In this document: positions 33,646 to 41,546 of the stretch, piece by piece | How positions within the stretch are numbered: position 1 is the first letter of the stretch | Layout: the number at the start of each line of letters is the position of its first letter | DNA from: Nostoc linckia z4 | GTDB taxonomy: Bacteria; Cyanobacteriota; Cyanobacteriia; Cyanobacteriales; Nostocaceae | Direction: 5' to 3' | NCBI RefSeq assembly: GCF_002608075.1 | Contig: NZ_LAHA01000024.1 | Span: forward strand, 264-64,263 | DNA: 64,000 nt | Made by a program: the position numbers and the translations under genes | Notes under the pieces: generated by a model | Told to the model about the DNA's origin: nothing | What the model saw: only the letters and a program-made list of their open reading frames with translations | The model's database searches: none

Positions 33646-35508
33646 CTATTTTTTTCGCCATTTTTGAATGGCATCCTGAGCATCTTCGTAAGAAGCTGTT
33701 TCCTCTGGCACTAAAGTAGCAGTTTCAATTGCAGCATTGAGTTCTCCTTGAGCAGCGCGACGCTTGGCGAGATCTAAAATTTTCTCACTCCAATTATCGA
33801 TTGATTTTTGGGCGGTATCGAAGCCTGGTTGACCTGATGGTACTTTTTTAGCAACTTCGATGGCTCGATTATAGGTAGAGGCTTGTCCCGGCTGAATTAA
33901 GGCGTTAGCTGCATCTAAAAGAGTTGTATTACTGACATACTGCTTACCTTCTAGCCGCCATAGATTAATTGCCGCTTGTGCTTTAGCATAAAGCGGTTCG
34001 TTTTTGGTGATTAATCGAGCTGCGGCAATGGCACTAGCATACTGTCTTTGCTTGGCACGACCCTCTGCTAAATCTAAAATCATCCGGCTCCAAATCTTAA
34101 TATTTTCCTGAGCCTGTTCGTATAATGGCTCACCGGGTTTGATTCTCCTAGCTGTGGCGATGGCTAAGCTCAAATCACTAGCCTGAGTTTCTTGGAGCGA
34201 CATTTTTGCCAAGTCTAATACTGCTTGATTGCGCTTTTGCGATTCAGAACTCAAGGATGTTTGGACGCTAGATTGATTTTTAGGTCTAACTGGTGGGGTA
34301 GTTCCAATTGTCGAGGGGCCATTTGGGAAATTCTGGAACGCCTGAGGACTATTAGCAGTAGCATTGGGCGATGTACTTGATATCTGCTTAATCCTAAAAG
34401 TTTCTTGATTACGCAGAAAAACCACTGCGATTAAGCCTGTTACTAGCAAACTGCCTCCACCCCAGAAAATAACTTGCTTCCACAAAGGGGTGTTTGAATG
34501 ATTTCGTGGCAATTGGGAGACGTTAACTTGGGAGGAGTTAGGGATAAATCTTCCCTTGGTATTCATTCCTATGGAAGTTTCTGCTGGCTGGGAAGCTAAG
34601 CTGGTAGCTGACTGCTGGATTTGTTTGCCATTAGACTTTTGCACTTTAGAATTAATAGTTGTTTCTCCCCATTTACCTTGATTTTGAGGCGGGTCACCCA
34701 GGGGGGGAGCTGCAAGGGCAATGGCAAAGGATTCTTCGGGATAAATCACCGCTTCTGATTGGAAATCGCTTCCTATTGCCAATTTTGGTAAGATGACTTG
34801 GGGTTTGGATGGAATGATAATGGCAGGGTTTTGGATGGGACGCCAGTGATGCTGGCATAATTTGGGCACCACAAGGCTGAGGTAACTTTCTAAATCTGCT
34901 AAGTTGTTACCATTACCAGAACGCAAAGCTTCTAACAACGCTGCTGTAAAAAATCCGTGGCCTAGTTCGCTACTTTCGTGGGAAAACTGCTCTGGTTGAC
35001 AAGAAAAAATTGTTGCAAGTTCTAATTCTTGAGCTAGTTCTATGGTTTCTTCCCCCACGGGAGCATCTGCTTGTGTACCAAAAGCGCGGTTAATATCAAG
35101 CAGTAACAATACATTTAACTGGGCCATTTGGAGACTTTGCATTAGCGATCGCAATTCTATCCCTGTCTCTGGCACGAGTTCGGGGTTACCCTCCGCCGGC
35201 ATTAAGTAATCTTTGCCTTTGTAGTTGACTCCATAACCGCTAAAAAATAGCCACAGATAGTCTTGTGGTTGCCAACATGTCGCGGCCAAATCCTCAAGCA
35301 ACAGCAAAATATTTTCTTTAGTGGGATAGGTGGATCTATCTCCCATTGGTGGTGAGGTATCCGTCATTAGCAGGCAATGTCCGGGGAGAAAACCTGCCTC
35401 TGCCACCAAAATATCCTTTAGTGCCTCAGCATCTGCTTGGGCACAGCTTAAAGGTTGAAATAACTGATATTGATTGATGCCAATAGCGATCGCCCAGTAA
35501 TTTGCCAT
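33646..35508 (-). CDS. Membrane-anchored pseudo-orthocaspase (YN type) with repeat tail
   Basis: 620 residues. Residues 1-240 are a caspase/C14-like fold (YWAIAIGINQYQ, SCAQADAEALKDIL, LWLFFSGYGVN, VLLLLDINRAFG). The catalytic His of the SGHG motif is Tyr92 and the catalytic Cys of the DxC motif is Asn140, so it should be inactive. A disordered stretch (260-340) leads to one transmembrane helix (343-365), then three to four helical repeats of about 55 residues (YEQAQENIKIWSRMILDLAE; YASAIAAARLITKNEPLYAK). Pseudo-orthocaspases with this YN substitution are known in cyanobacteria; their role is unsettled. ATG 35508. Confidence 0.88.
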   Translation of the reverse strand: MANYWAIAIGINQYQLFQPLSCAQADAEALKDILVAEAGFLPGHCLLMTDTSPPMGDRSTYPTKENILLLLEDLAATCWQPQDYLWLFFSGYGVNYKGKDYLMPAEGNPELVPETGIELRSLMQSLQMAQLNVLLLLDINRAFGTQADAPVGEETIELAQELELATIFSCQPEQFSHESSELGHGFFTAALLEALRSGNGNNLADLESYLSLVVPKLCQHHWRPIQNPAIIIPSKPQVILPKLAIGSDFQSEAVIYPEESFAIALAAPPLGDPPQNQGKWGETTINSKVQKSNGKQIQQSATSLASQPAETSIGMNTKGRFIPNSSQVNVSQLPRNHSNTPLWKQVIFWGGGSLLVTGLIAVVFLRNQETFRIKQISSTSPNATANSPQAFQNFPNGPSTIGTTPPVRPKNQSSVQTSLSSESQKRNQAVLDLAKMSLQETQASDLSLAIATARRIKPGEPLYEQAQENIKIWSRMILDLAEGRAKQRQYASAIAAARLITKNEPLYAKAQAAINLWRLEGKQYVSNTTLLDAANALIQPGQASTYNRAIEVAKKVPSGQPGFDTAQKSIDNWSEKILDLAKRRAAQGELNAAIETATLVPEETASYEDAQDAIQKWRKK

Positions 35509-35709
35509 CGCGCTCTTTGTCGGTTATTGTTTGCTCGTCTGAAAATTGTGGTTGGCTTTATCCAAAAAACAAAGCTAACCTGATGTTTTCTAGTCTAGGT
35601 GATTCTCATCGAATCTTAAGATAAAATGTAATTTTTATTACGTTAGTTGACCGGAAAATACTTTCACCTAATTTCAATTGACAGATCGTTATTCAGGAGC
35701 TATAAGGTC

Positions 35710-36156
35710 ATGAGCCAAATTTTTGCTCAGATACCATCATCGATCGCTTCCTTTTCATTTATTAGCCAAATTGCCAAAAAAATCCGGATAGTTCCTTTAG
35801 CATTTTTGCTCATATCTACTGTTCCTGCGTGGTTTTTCACCGAAGCGATCGCCCCTCAAGTTGTGCGAGCTTACACCGCCAGAGTTGACCTAGCCATCGA
35901 TCGCCTGCCAGAAGAAAACTACGAAACCATTCTGCGACGAGCAGAAGCGGCCGCTAGAGCAGCTGCTCAGAGGAGCTTCGACCAAGATATTTTAGTAACA
36001 GATGTTTCAATCATTATCTCCGTACAAAGTTATGGAGCGATCGCACCAGTTCTAACATTAGAAGTCAGTCGCCCAGAATGGCGCAGCCGTCCGGACGCTC
36101 AAAATTGGGCAACTTACTATAAAACTGCGCGATCGCTACTGTTCTTTGAAAAATGA
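35710..36156 (+). CDS. Conserved cyanobacterial protein with one N-terminal membrane helix
   Basis: 148 residues from ATG 35710, preceded by AGGAG; an in-frame TTG at 35647 would add 21 residues but lacks such a site. Basic IAKKIRI precedes a hydrophobic helix (VPLAFLLISTVPAWFFTEAI, about 28-47), which may be a signal anchor. The remainder (AIDRLPEENYETILRRAEAA; DILVTDVSIIISVQSYGAIAP) looks like a small alpha/beta domain in the periplasm. No named family; it is monocistronic. Confidence 0.7.
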   Translation: MSQIFAQIPSSIASFSFISQIAKKIRIVPLAFLLISTVPAWFFTEAIAPQVVRAYTARVDLAIDRLPEENYETILRRAEAAARAAAQRSFDQDILVTDVSIIISVQSYGAIAPVLTLEVSRPEWRSRPDAQNWATYYKTARSLLFFEK

Positions 36157-36176
36157 TCGAGGGGATGAAAGAGGCA

Positions 36177-36312
36177 GGGGGCACAGAGATAGGGGAAAAG
36201 GTTAAAGGTTAAAGGGAAAAGGAATAAATTTAATCTTTACCCTTTTCCCCAGTTGGTGAGCTTGTCGAACCATACCCCTTTCCCCATACCCTGTTTACCC
36301 TGTTTGGCCAAT
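36177..36312. repeat. Purine/pyrimidine inverted repeat related to the family B interior
   Basis: GGGGAAAAGGTTAAAGG (left) is complementary to CTTTACCCTTTTCCCC (right) around ATAAATTTAAT. The same purine/pyrimidine organisation occurs in the elements at 16587, 41270 and 56711, but their ends are not seen. Confidence 0.5.
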
Positions 36313-36404
36313 GCCTTTACTTAATTCTTGGCTAAATTGGCGTCCTTGGTGTCAGTGAATGGCCTAAAATAAAAAGGTTGTCAAAAATCACTATATCTGC
36401 TGAC

Positions 36405-36578
36405 ATGGCTGTTCCTAAGAAGAAAACTTCCAAATCAAAACGAGATAAACGTCGGGCTACTTGGAGGCACAAAGCTGCTATTGAAGCTCAGAAAGCTCTA
36501 TCTCTGGGCAAGTCTATTTTGACTGGACGTTCTACATTTGTTTATCCATCTGCTGAAGACGAGGAAGAAGAATCATAA
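36405..36578 (+). CDS. rpmF: 50S ribosomal protein bL32
   Basis: 57 residues from ATG 36405: [20 protein letters not shown] at the start, [14 protein letters not shown] and an acidic tail (EDEEEES). A frame extends to 36378, but the canonical MAVPKKK start is at 36405. This is the Cys-less bL32 type, which lacks the zinc CxxC pairs of other forms. Part of the large ribosomal subunit. Followed by a long-range inverted repeat (36583-36686). Confidence 0.97.
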   Translation: MAVPKKKTSKSKRDKRRATWRHKAAIEAQKALSLGKSILTGRSTFVYPSAEDEEEES

Positions 36579-36582
36579 TTTT

Positions 36583-36686
36583 CCAATCAGGAAAAGCATG
36601 AACGGCATCGATAGGTTTAATGGGCAGAGTCATGGCTCAAATTTATCGCTCATGGATAAATGCTTTTTCTTGGCTTTCCTGATTGG
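36583..36686 (+). ncRNA. Structured 3' region of rpmF
   Basis: CCAATCAGGAAA (36583-36594) pairs perfectly with TTTCCTGATTGG (36675-36686), and inside it AAAAGCA (36592-36598) can pair with TGCTTTT (36661-36667). The closed region of about 100 nt begins 5 nt after the stop codon. It may be a processed 3' UTR, a terminator of unusual size, or a palindromic repeat; no T run follows. Confidence 0.45.
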
Positions 36687-37162
36687 ATAATCAATTATTG
36701 ATGGTCTACACAAGCTTATTAAATTGCAAAAAATTGGTAGTGAGTAATTGGGAACATCCATTACCCATTACCTATCAATTATCAGTAATGATTGGTAAGC
36801 TTATGTGGTTCCAGGTTATAGATTTTCTGGTTAAGACCGTTCATAGCTATTAGTCATTTACAAATAACCAACGACAAAGCACAAAGTCTCTAGCAATATT
36901 TTGCAGGGTGTGTCTGGTTACGTCGATAGAGAAGTGATTCGCCGTTTTCCCTAGCCTTTGGTTCTCTCATTCCCCAGGTACAGAACTCAATTAAGAGAGG
37001 ACAACTGGCAAATGACAAATGATAAAAGATGACCAGATAAAGTAACTACGGAATTTCAATGTTTTTTATCCTAATCATATTCAAGGGTAAATTATCTGGC
37101 GCTGTTGACAACTCAGCACAAAATTCTGCAAATATTTTGAGAAAACTTACTTTTCTCCCATT
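36687..37162. other. Intergenic region with a possible unannotated RNA
   Basis: STRR-like ACAAATAACCAACGACAAAG units occur near 36860. 36895-37015 is more G+C-rich than its surroundings; GTTCTCTC (about 36961) can pair with GAGAGGAC (about 36995) including one G-U pair. A small RNA is possible but not shown. Confidence 0.3.
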
Positions 37163-37768
37163 ATGTTAGGAAAATTCTTTGAGAAGCCAGGAAAAGAAAA
37201 TAACGAACGCGTTCCTCCAGGTCAACATTTAGCCAAGGGTTTCCCTGTATTAACTTACGGCGCAACTCCGCAAGTTGGTATTGAAGAATGGGAATTTCGG
37301 GTTTGGGGTTTAGCAAAGCCAGCTACTTTTAATTGGTCAGACTTTATGGCGCTACCTCAACATGAGTTCACAGCGGATTTTCACTGCGTAACCCGTTGGT
37401 CTAAACTCGATGTCAAATGGACTGGGATTAAAGTAACAGATTTTATGGCTCTCATTGAGCTAGACCCAAAAGTAGCCTACATTATGGAACACTGCTATGG
37501 TGGCTACACTACAAATATTTCTATCGAAGACTTTATGCGGGAAGAAAATTTCTTTGCCTTTAAAGTTTTTGGTGAAGATCTTCCAGTTGAACATGGTGGG
37601 CCGATGCGGCTAGTCGTTCCTCATCTCTACGCCTGGAAAAGTGCTAAGTGGATTAATGGTTTAGAGTTTTTAGCCAGTGAAGAACTAGGTTTTTGGGAAC
37701 GCAATGGCTACCACCACCGTGGCGAACCTTGGAAAGAGGAGCGTTATAGCAATGTATTTGGATTTTAA
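37163..37768 (+). CDS. Sulfite-oxidase-like molybdopterin protein (YuiH type)
   Basis: 201 residues. Oxidoreductase molybdopterin-binding domain with the molybdenum-ligand Cys75 in FHCVTRWSKLDVKW, followed by EHCYGGYTTNISIEDFM and GGPMRLVVPHLYAWKSAKWI. It is a short stand-alone form without signal peptide, dimerisation domain or haem, similar to B. subtilis YuiH. Substrate unknown. Its stop codon abuts a large inverted heptamer array. Confidence 0.9.
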   Translation: MLGKFFEKPGKENNERVPPGQHLAKGFPVLTYGATPQVGIEEWEFRVWGLAKPATFNWSDFMALPQHEFTADFHCVTRWSKLDVKWTGIKVTDFMALIELDPKVAYIMEHCYGGYTTNISIEDFMREENFFAFKVFGEDLPVEHGGPMRLVVPHLYAWKSAKWINGLEFLASEELGFWERNGYHHRGEPWKEERYSNVFGF

Positions 37769-38160
37769 GAATTAGGAATTAGGAGTTAGGAGTTATGAGT
37801 GAGGAGTGAAGAATTATAAGTTTTGAGTTATGAGTGAGGAGTGAGGAATTAAGAGTTATGAGTGAGGAGTGAAGGATTATAAGTTTTGAGTGAGGAGTGA
37901 GAAGTGAGGAATTATGAGTTATGAGTCATAAGTTATGAATAATAAAGTTGTTAATTAAAAATTTCTGACTGCAAACTCCTAACTCCTAGCTAACTCCTAA
38001 CTCCTAACTCATAACTCCTAACTCCTAGCTAACTCCTAACTCCTAACTCATAACTCCTCACTCATAATTCATAACTCCTCACTCATAACTCATAACTCCT
38101 AACTCCTCACTCATAACTCCTCACTCATAACCCCTCACTCCCAACTCTTTACTCATAACT
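37769..38160. repeat. Head-to-head heptamer arrays (GAGTTAGGA/GTGAGGA then ACTCCTAACTCAT)
   Basis: Units of AGGAGTT, ATGAGTG and GAGTGAG (37772-37940) are followed after about 40 bp by complementary ACTCCTA, ACTCATA and CTCCTCA units (37973-38158). The region fills the gap between two convergent genes from the first stop codon to 2 bp before the other, and could fold into a hairpin with arms of more than 150 nt. Confidence 0.9.
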
Positions 38161-38161
38161 T

Positions 38162-39544
38162 TTAACCCAAAAGTTTTTTGATGAGAGGCAATTTGTTTTT
38201 ATATGGAGCATAGCGCCATTTTAAATCTAGCCAAAAGGAGTTTTGCAATACGCTTTTTTCATGAGAAAAGGTGTCAAAACTAGCTTTGCCATGATAGTTA
38301 CCAATACCACTATCTCCTACTCCTCCGAAGGGTAAAGATGGGACTCCAACATGCATGATTGTATCGTTGATACAAACTCCACCTGATGAAGTTTCCTGCA
38401 AAACTCGCTTTTGGAGGTTTTTATTTTGAGAAAATAAATATAATGCTAGGGGTTTTGGTCTAGAGTTAATCAAGGCGATAACTTCTGCAATATCACTGTA
38501 TTCAATTACTGGCAAAATAGGGCCAAAAATTTCTTCCTGCATTACAGAAGCTTCTAAGGAAATATTATCAATTATTGTAGGGGCGATATAACGCTCTGAA
38601 GATTTAGTTTCTCCACCGAGAATAACTTCGCCATCTTTCAGAAATTTAACCAACCTATCAAAGTGTTTTTGGCTAATAATCCTGGCATAATCAGAACTAT
38701 TTGCCGGATTTTCTCCATAAAATTCTTTGAGGCATTTTTCGATACCATTGATTAAATCTTTTTTGATTTTTTTATCTACTAATAGATAGTCAGGGGCGAT
38801 ACATGTTTGCCCAGCATTAATAAATTTGCCCCAAGTAATTCGTCTGACAGTGTGTTCGAGATTAATGTCTGTATCGACAATACAAGGACTTTTACCACCC
38901 AATTCTAAAGTAACTGGTGTGAGATGTTTTGCCGCTGCTGTCATGACAATTTTGCCCACGGCTGTGCCACCAGTAAAAAATATATGGTCAAATTTTTCTG
39001 CTAGTAGTTTTTCACTGACTTCTATACCTCCTTCCACTGCTGTAATATAAGGTTGCGGGAAATATTTACTAATAATTTTATTAACAATACTAGAAGTGTA
39101 GGAAGCAATTTCTGAAGGTTTAATAATTGCACAATTTCCAGCGGCGATCGCACCTACTAGAGGTGAAATAGCTAACTGAAATGGATAGTTCCAAGGGGTG
39201 ATAATTAAGATAACTCCCAGTGGTTCTGGATAAATGCGGGCTGAATATGAAAAAAAATCTAAGGAAACTGGTGCTTTTTTCGGTTTTGCCCAAGTTTTGA
39301 TATGTTTGATGGCATAATCAATTTCTTTAACGACGGCAATTTCTGTTAGATAAGTCTCTACTACTGGTTTATGTAAATCTGCTTCTAATGCCTCGATTAT
39401 TTCTTGTGTGTGTTCAATGATTCCTTGCTTAAGTTTTTGCAGTTGTTCAATGCGAAAATTTATATCTTTAGTTTTGCCTGTTTGAAAAAACTCTCGCTGA
39501 TTTTGGATAATTTTGCCAATGTTGGATAATTCAGTGGTCATCAT
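38162..39544 (-). CDS. Aldehyde dehydrogenase, class 3-like (fatty-aldehyde type)
   Basis: 460 residues, typical of the short class 3 family that lacks the N-terminal extension. ITPWNYPFQLAISPLVGAIA, FTGGTAVGKIV (NAD pocket), general base Glu214 in LELGGKSP and nucleophile Cys248 in NAGQTCIAPDY. The C-terminus (residues 425-460, basic, with LKWRYAPYKNKLPLIKKLLG) may touch the membrane. Cyanobacterial relatives oxidise fatty aldehydes; that is inferred. Start MM at 39544/39541. Confidence 0.94.
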   Translation of the reverse strand: MMTTELSNIGKIIQNQREFFQTGKTKDINFRIEQLQKLKQGIIEHTQEIIEALEADLHKPVVETYLTEIAVVKEIDYAIKHIKTWAKPKKAPVSLDFFSYSARIYPEPLGVILIITPWNYPFQLAISPLVGAIAAGNCAIIKPSEIASYTSSIVNKIISKYFPQPYITAVEGGIEVSEKLLAEKFDHIFFTGGTAVGKIVMTAAAKHLTPVTLELGGKSPCIVDTDINLEHTVRRITWGKFINAGQTCIAPDYLLVDKKIKKDLINGIEKCLKEFYGENPANSSDYARIISQKHFDRLVKFLKDGEVILGGETKSSERYIAPTIIDNISLEASVMQEEIFGPILPVIEYSDIAEVIALINSRPKPLALYLFSQNKNLQKRVLQETSSGGVCINDTIMHVGVPSLPFGGVGDSGIGNYHGKASFDTFSHEKSVLQNSFWLDLKWRYAPYKNKLPLIKKLLG

Positions 39545-39677
39545 TTTTTATGCTATGAAAAACGATTTATTTCGGTCTATTGCTTGCTGTCTTTGTATAT
39601 TTATGGTTCCACGGCACAGCTATGTTATCTGACACAAAACTTGTATGAGAAACAATTTCAAACAATTACCAAATTGA

Positions 39678-40805
39678 TTATGTTTTTTGCGGTAGAAGTA
39701 CCACAAATTTACTACCTTTACCCAACTCAGAATTCAGCAAAATAATACCTTGATGTGCCTCAACAATTCGTCGGGAAAGATACAATCCTAAGCCACTACC
39801 AGAACTTTTGTGAGTGCCTTGGCGAAATCTTTCAAAAATGGTAGTTTGTTCTTCCGGAGGAATGCCAGGGCCAGTATCGGCTATTTCAATCCTAATGTAG
39901 TCAGAAAATATAGATTGGCTATTTTTACCAAATTGGTTTTCACAAGTCAAACGAATACTTACTGAACCTGAGTCAGTAAATTTGATTGCATTGCCGATAA
40001 GATTAGTAAATAAACGATGTAATTCTAAGCGATCGCCTATTATTGTATTTGCCTTTAACTCCTCAGCCAATTCCAAATTGAGCGACAGTTTTTTATCTTG
40101 AATTAAGGGGGTCAATTCTCCAGCTACTTCCTCTAGTAACTGTGCTAAATTCACAGGCTGCAATGTCAAAGTTTTCCGACCGGCTTCAAAGCGATAAACT
40201 TCCAATAAGGTATTGACCATAGAAAGCAAGTTAATATTGCTTCGAGCCATGATAGCAATTACTTCCTGCATTTGCGGCGATAATGCTCCTAAAGCACCTT
40301 GTTGAAATAGCATTAACATGCGATCGGCTGCTACTAAAGGAGTGCGTAAGTCGTGGGCGAGACGGGAGACAAAATCCTCTCGCTGGCGCGCAATTTCATC
40401 GCGTTCATCCATACTGTGCTTCAAACGCAAAAGCGATCGCACTCTTGCTAATAATTCATCCACTGTCACTGGTTTACGGATAAAATCATCAGCACCCAAG
40501 TCTAATCCGTGGGCAACATTGGGCGCATCGTGGGCAGTGATTAGCAGTATGGGAATATATTGCGATAACTTAATATCTCCCCGAATATGCTTAGTAACTT
40601 CGTATCCATCCATACCTGGCATCATCAAATCTAGAAGCACTAAGTCACAAGGAGATGCTTGTAATTGTGCCAACGCCGAAATACCATTTTCTGCGGTGCT
40701 AATGGTGTAACCTTCTTCCTCCAAAATAGTTTTGATTAGAAATACATTATCAGGAGAGTCATCAACAACCAGAATTTTATCAGAGCGAGAAGATTGTAAA
40801 GTCAT
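39678..40805 (-). CDS. Response-regulator/histidine-kinase hybrid
   Basis: 375 residues from ATG 40805 (a TTG at 40829 would add 8). N-terminal receiver with ILVVDDSPDN, acceptor Asp59 (LVLLDLMMPG) and Lys111 (RKPVT); short coiled linker; HisKA with His151 in SRLAHDLRTPL; HATPase with N, G1 (IADTGPGIPP), F and G2 (GSGLGLYLSRRIVE) boxes. The receiver placed before the kinase suggests control by another kinase. It lacks a sensor domain and is soluble. No partner gene is adjacent. Confidence 0.93.
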   Translation of the reverse strand: MTLQSSRSDKILVVDDSPDNVFLIKTILEEEGYTISTAENGISALAQLQASPCDLVLLDLMMPGMDGYEVTKHIRGDIKLSQYIPILLITAHDAPNVAHGLDLGADDFIRKPVTVDELLARVRSLLRLKHSMDERDEIARQREDFVSRLAHDLRTPLVAADRMLMLFQQGALGALSPQMQEVIAIMARSNINLLSMVNTLLEVYRFEAGRKTLTLQPVNLAQLLEEVAGELTPLIQDKKLSLNLELAEELKANTIIGDRLELHRLFTNLIGNAIKFTDSGSVSIRLTCENQFGKNSQSIFSDYIRIEIADTGPGIPPEEQTTIFERFRQGTHKSSGSGLGLYLSRRIVEAHQGIILLNSELGKGSKFVVLLPQKT

Positions 40806-41269
40806 GTCAAAGCTAGGTATGAGGTGCAAATTTTTGTTAATTTGACTGTACTTGTAACAATTTGTCTGGCAATTCCTTTAATTAACCTCCCGCTTAAGAG
40901 ATATTATTTACTCACGGCTTGGTATTTACGGAGTTTATAATTTGCTGTTAAGTTAAACTGGGCTGGATTTTTGGCAAAAAAAATAATTCACTAATAAAAT
41001 TATGGCTGGTAAAATTTGAAATTTGAATACGGTAGATGCTATAAATCGATAGGTAATATTTGATATAGTAACTAGCACCGGAAACTAAAAACGAAATTGT
41101 GTAGTCAAGCAATCGCTCGACTACGTAATTTGTATTGATTGAGTATTAATTTATGTTAACGGATTTTTAATATTTAAGTTCGTTAGTTGAGATTTTTCTT
41201 TCATTACTTTGGTGAAAGAGTGCTAAATCTTGTAGTTGTTGATGATGACGAAATTTTTGTCCGGGTCTG

Positions 41270-41383
41270 TAATAGACTTCTAAGAGAAGTGGGGAAAAGG
41301 GTAAGGGGTAAAGGGGAAAGGGCAAATAAAAACCCTTTTCCCTTTCCCCCTCTTGCAAAAGTTACTTTTACCAGAGGTCTAAT
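41270..41383. mobile_element. MITE-like element with purine/pyrimidine core
   Basis: Ends AATAGACTTCTAAGAGAAGT (41271-41290) and ACTTTTACCAGAGGTCTAAT (41364-41383) are imperfect inverted repeats. The core, GGGGAAAAGGGTAAGGGG then CCCTTTTCCCTTTCCCC, is palindromic. AAGTCT ends and core resemble the element end at 16696-16713. Confidence 0.65.
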
Positions 41384-41435
41384 GAAAATATTACCCAACA
41401 GGGACAATAGTTAACATTACCTTAAATATAAACGT

Positions 41436-41477
41436 CGTCCAAGGGTGTTTATCACCAGTCTGAAACATCCTTGGACG
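41436..41477. terminator. Hairpin near the 3' end of the amidohydrolase gene
   Basis: CGTCCAAGG (41436-41444) pairs with CCTTGGACG (41469-41477), and GGTG-TTTAT-CACC forms a nested hairpin. It lies 70 nt after the minus-strand stop codon at 41547. Confidence 0.5.
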
Positions 41478-41546
41478 CGCTTATGTGACTTTTATAGATG
41501 CTTTGCAGCCACGCTGTCTAATAATTTACTGAATTCAATTACTAGT

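Larger units (their letters stand above)
40830..41546. other. Long intergenic region with MITE-like element and terminator-like hairpin
   Basis: 40830-41260 is A+T rich with nothing definite. 41270-41383 and 41436-41477 are described separately. Confidence 0.55.

Noticed and set aside
33384-38160. Regular repeat arrays that could be mistaken for CRISPR arrays
   Set aside because: Units are 7 bp without unique spacers, in both orientations, with no cas genes nearby.
40318-40710. 130-codon plus-strand frame inside the hybrid kinase
   Set aside because: Antisense shadow of the receiver and HisKA domains.
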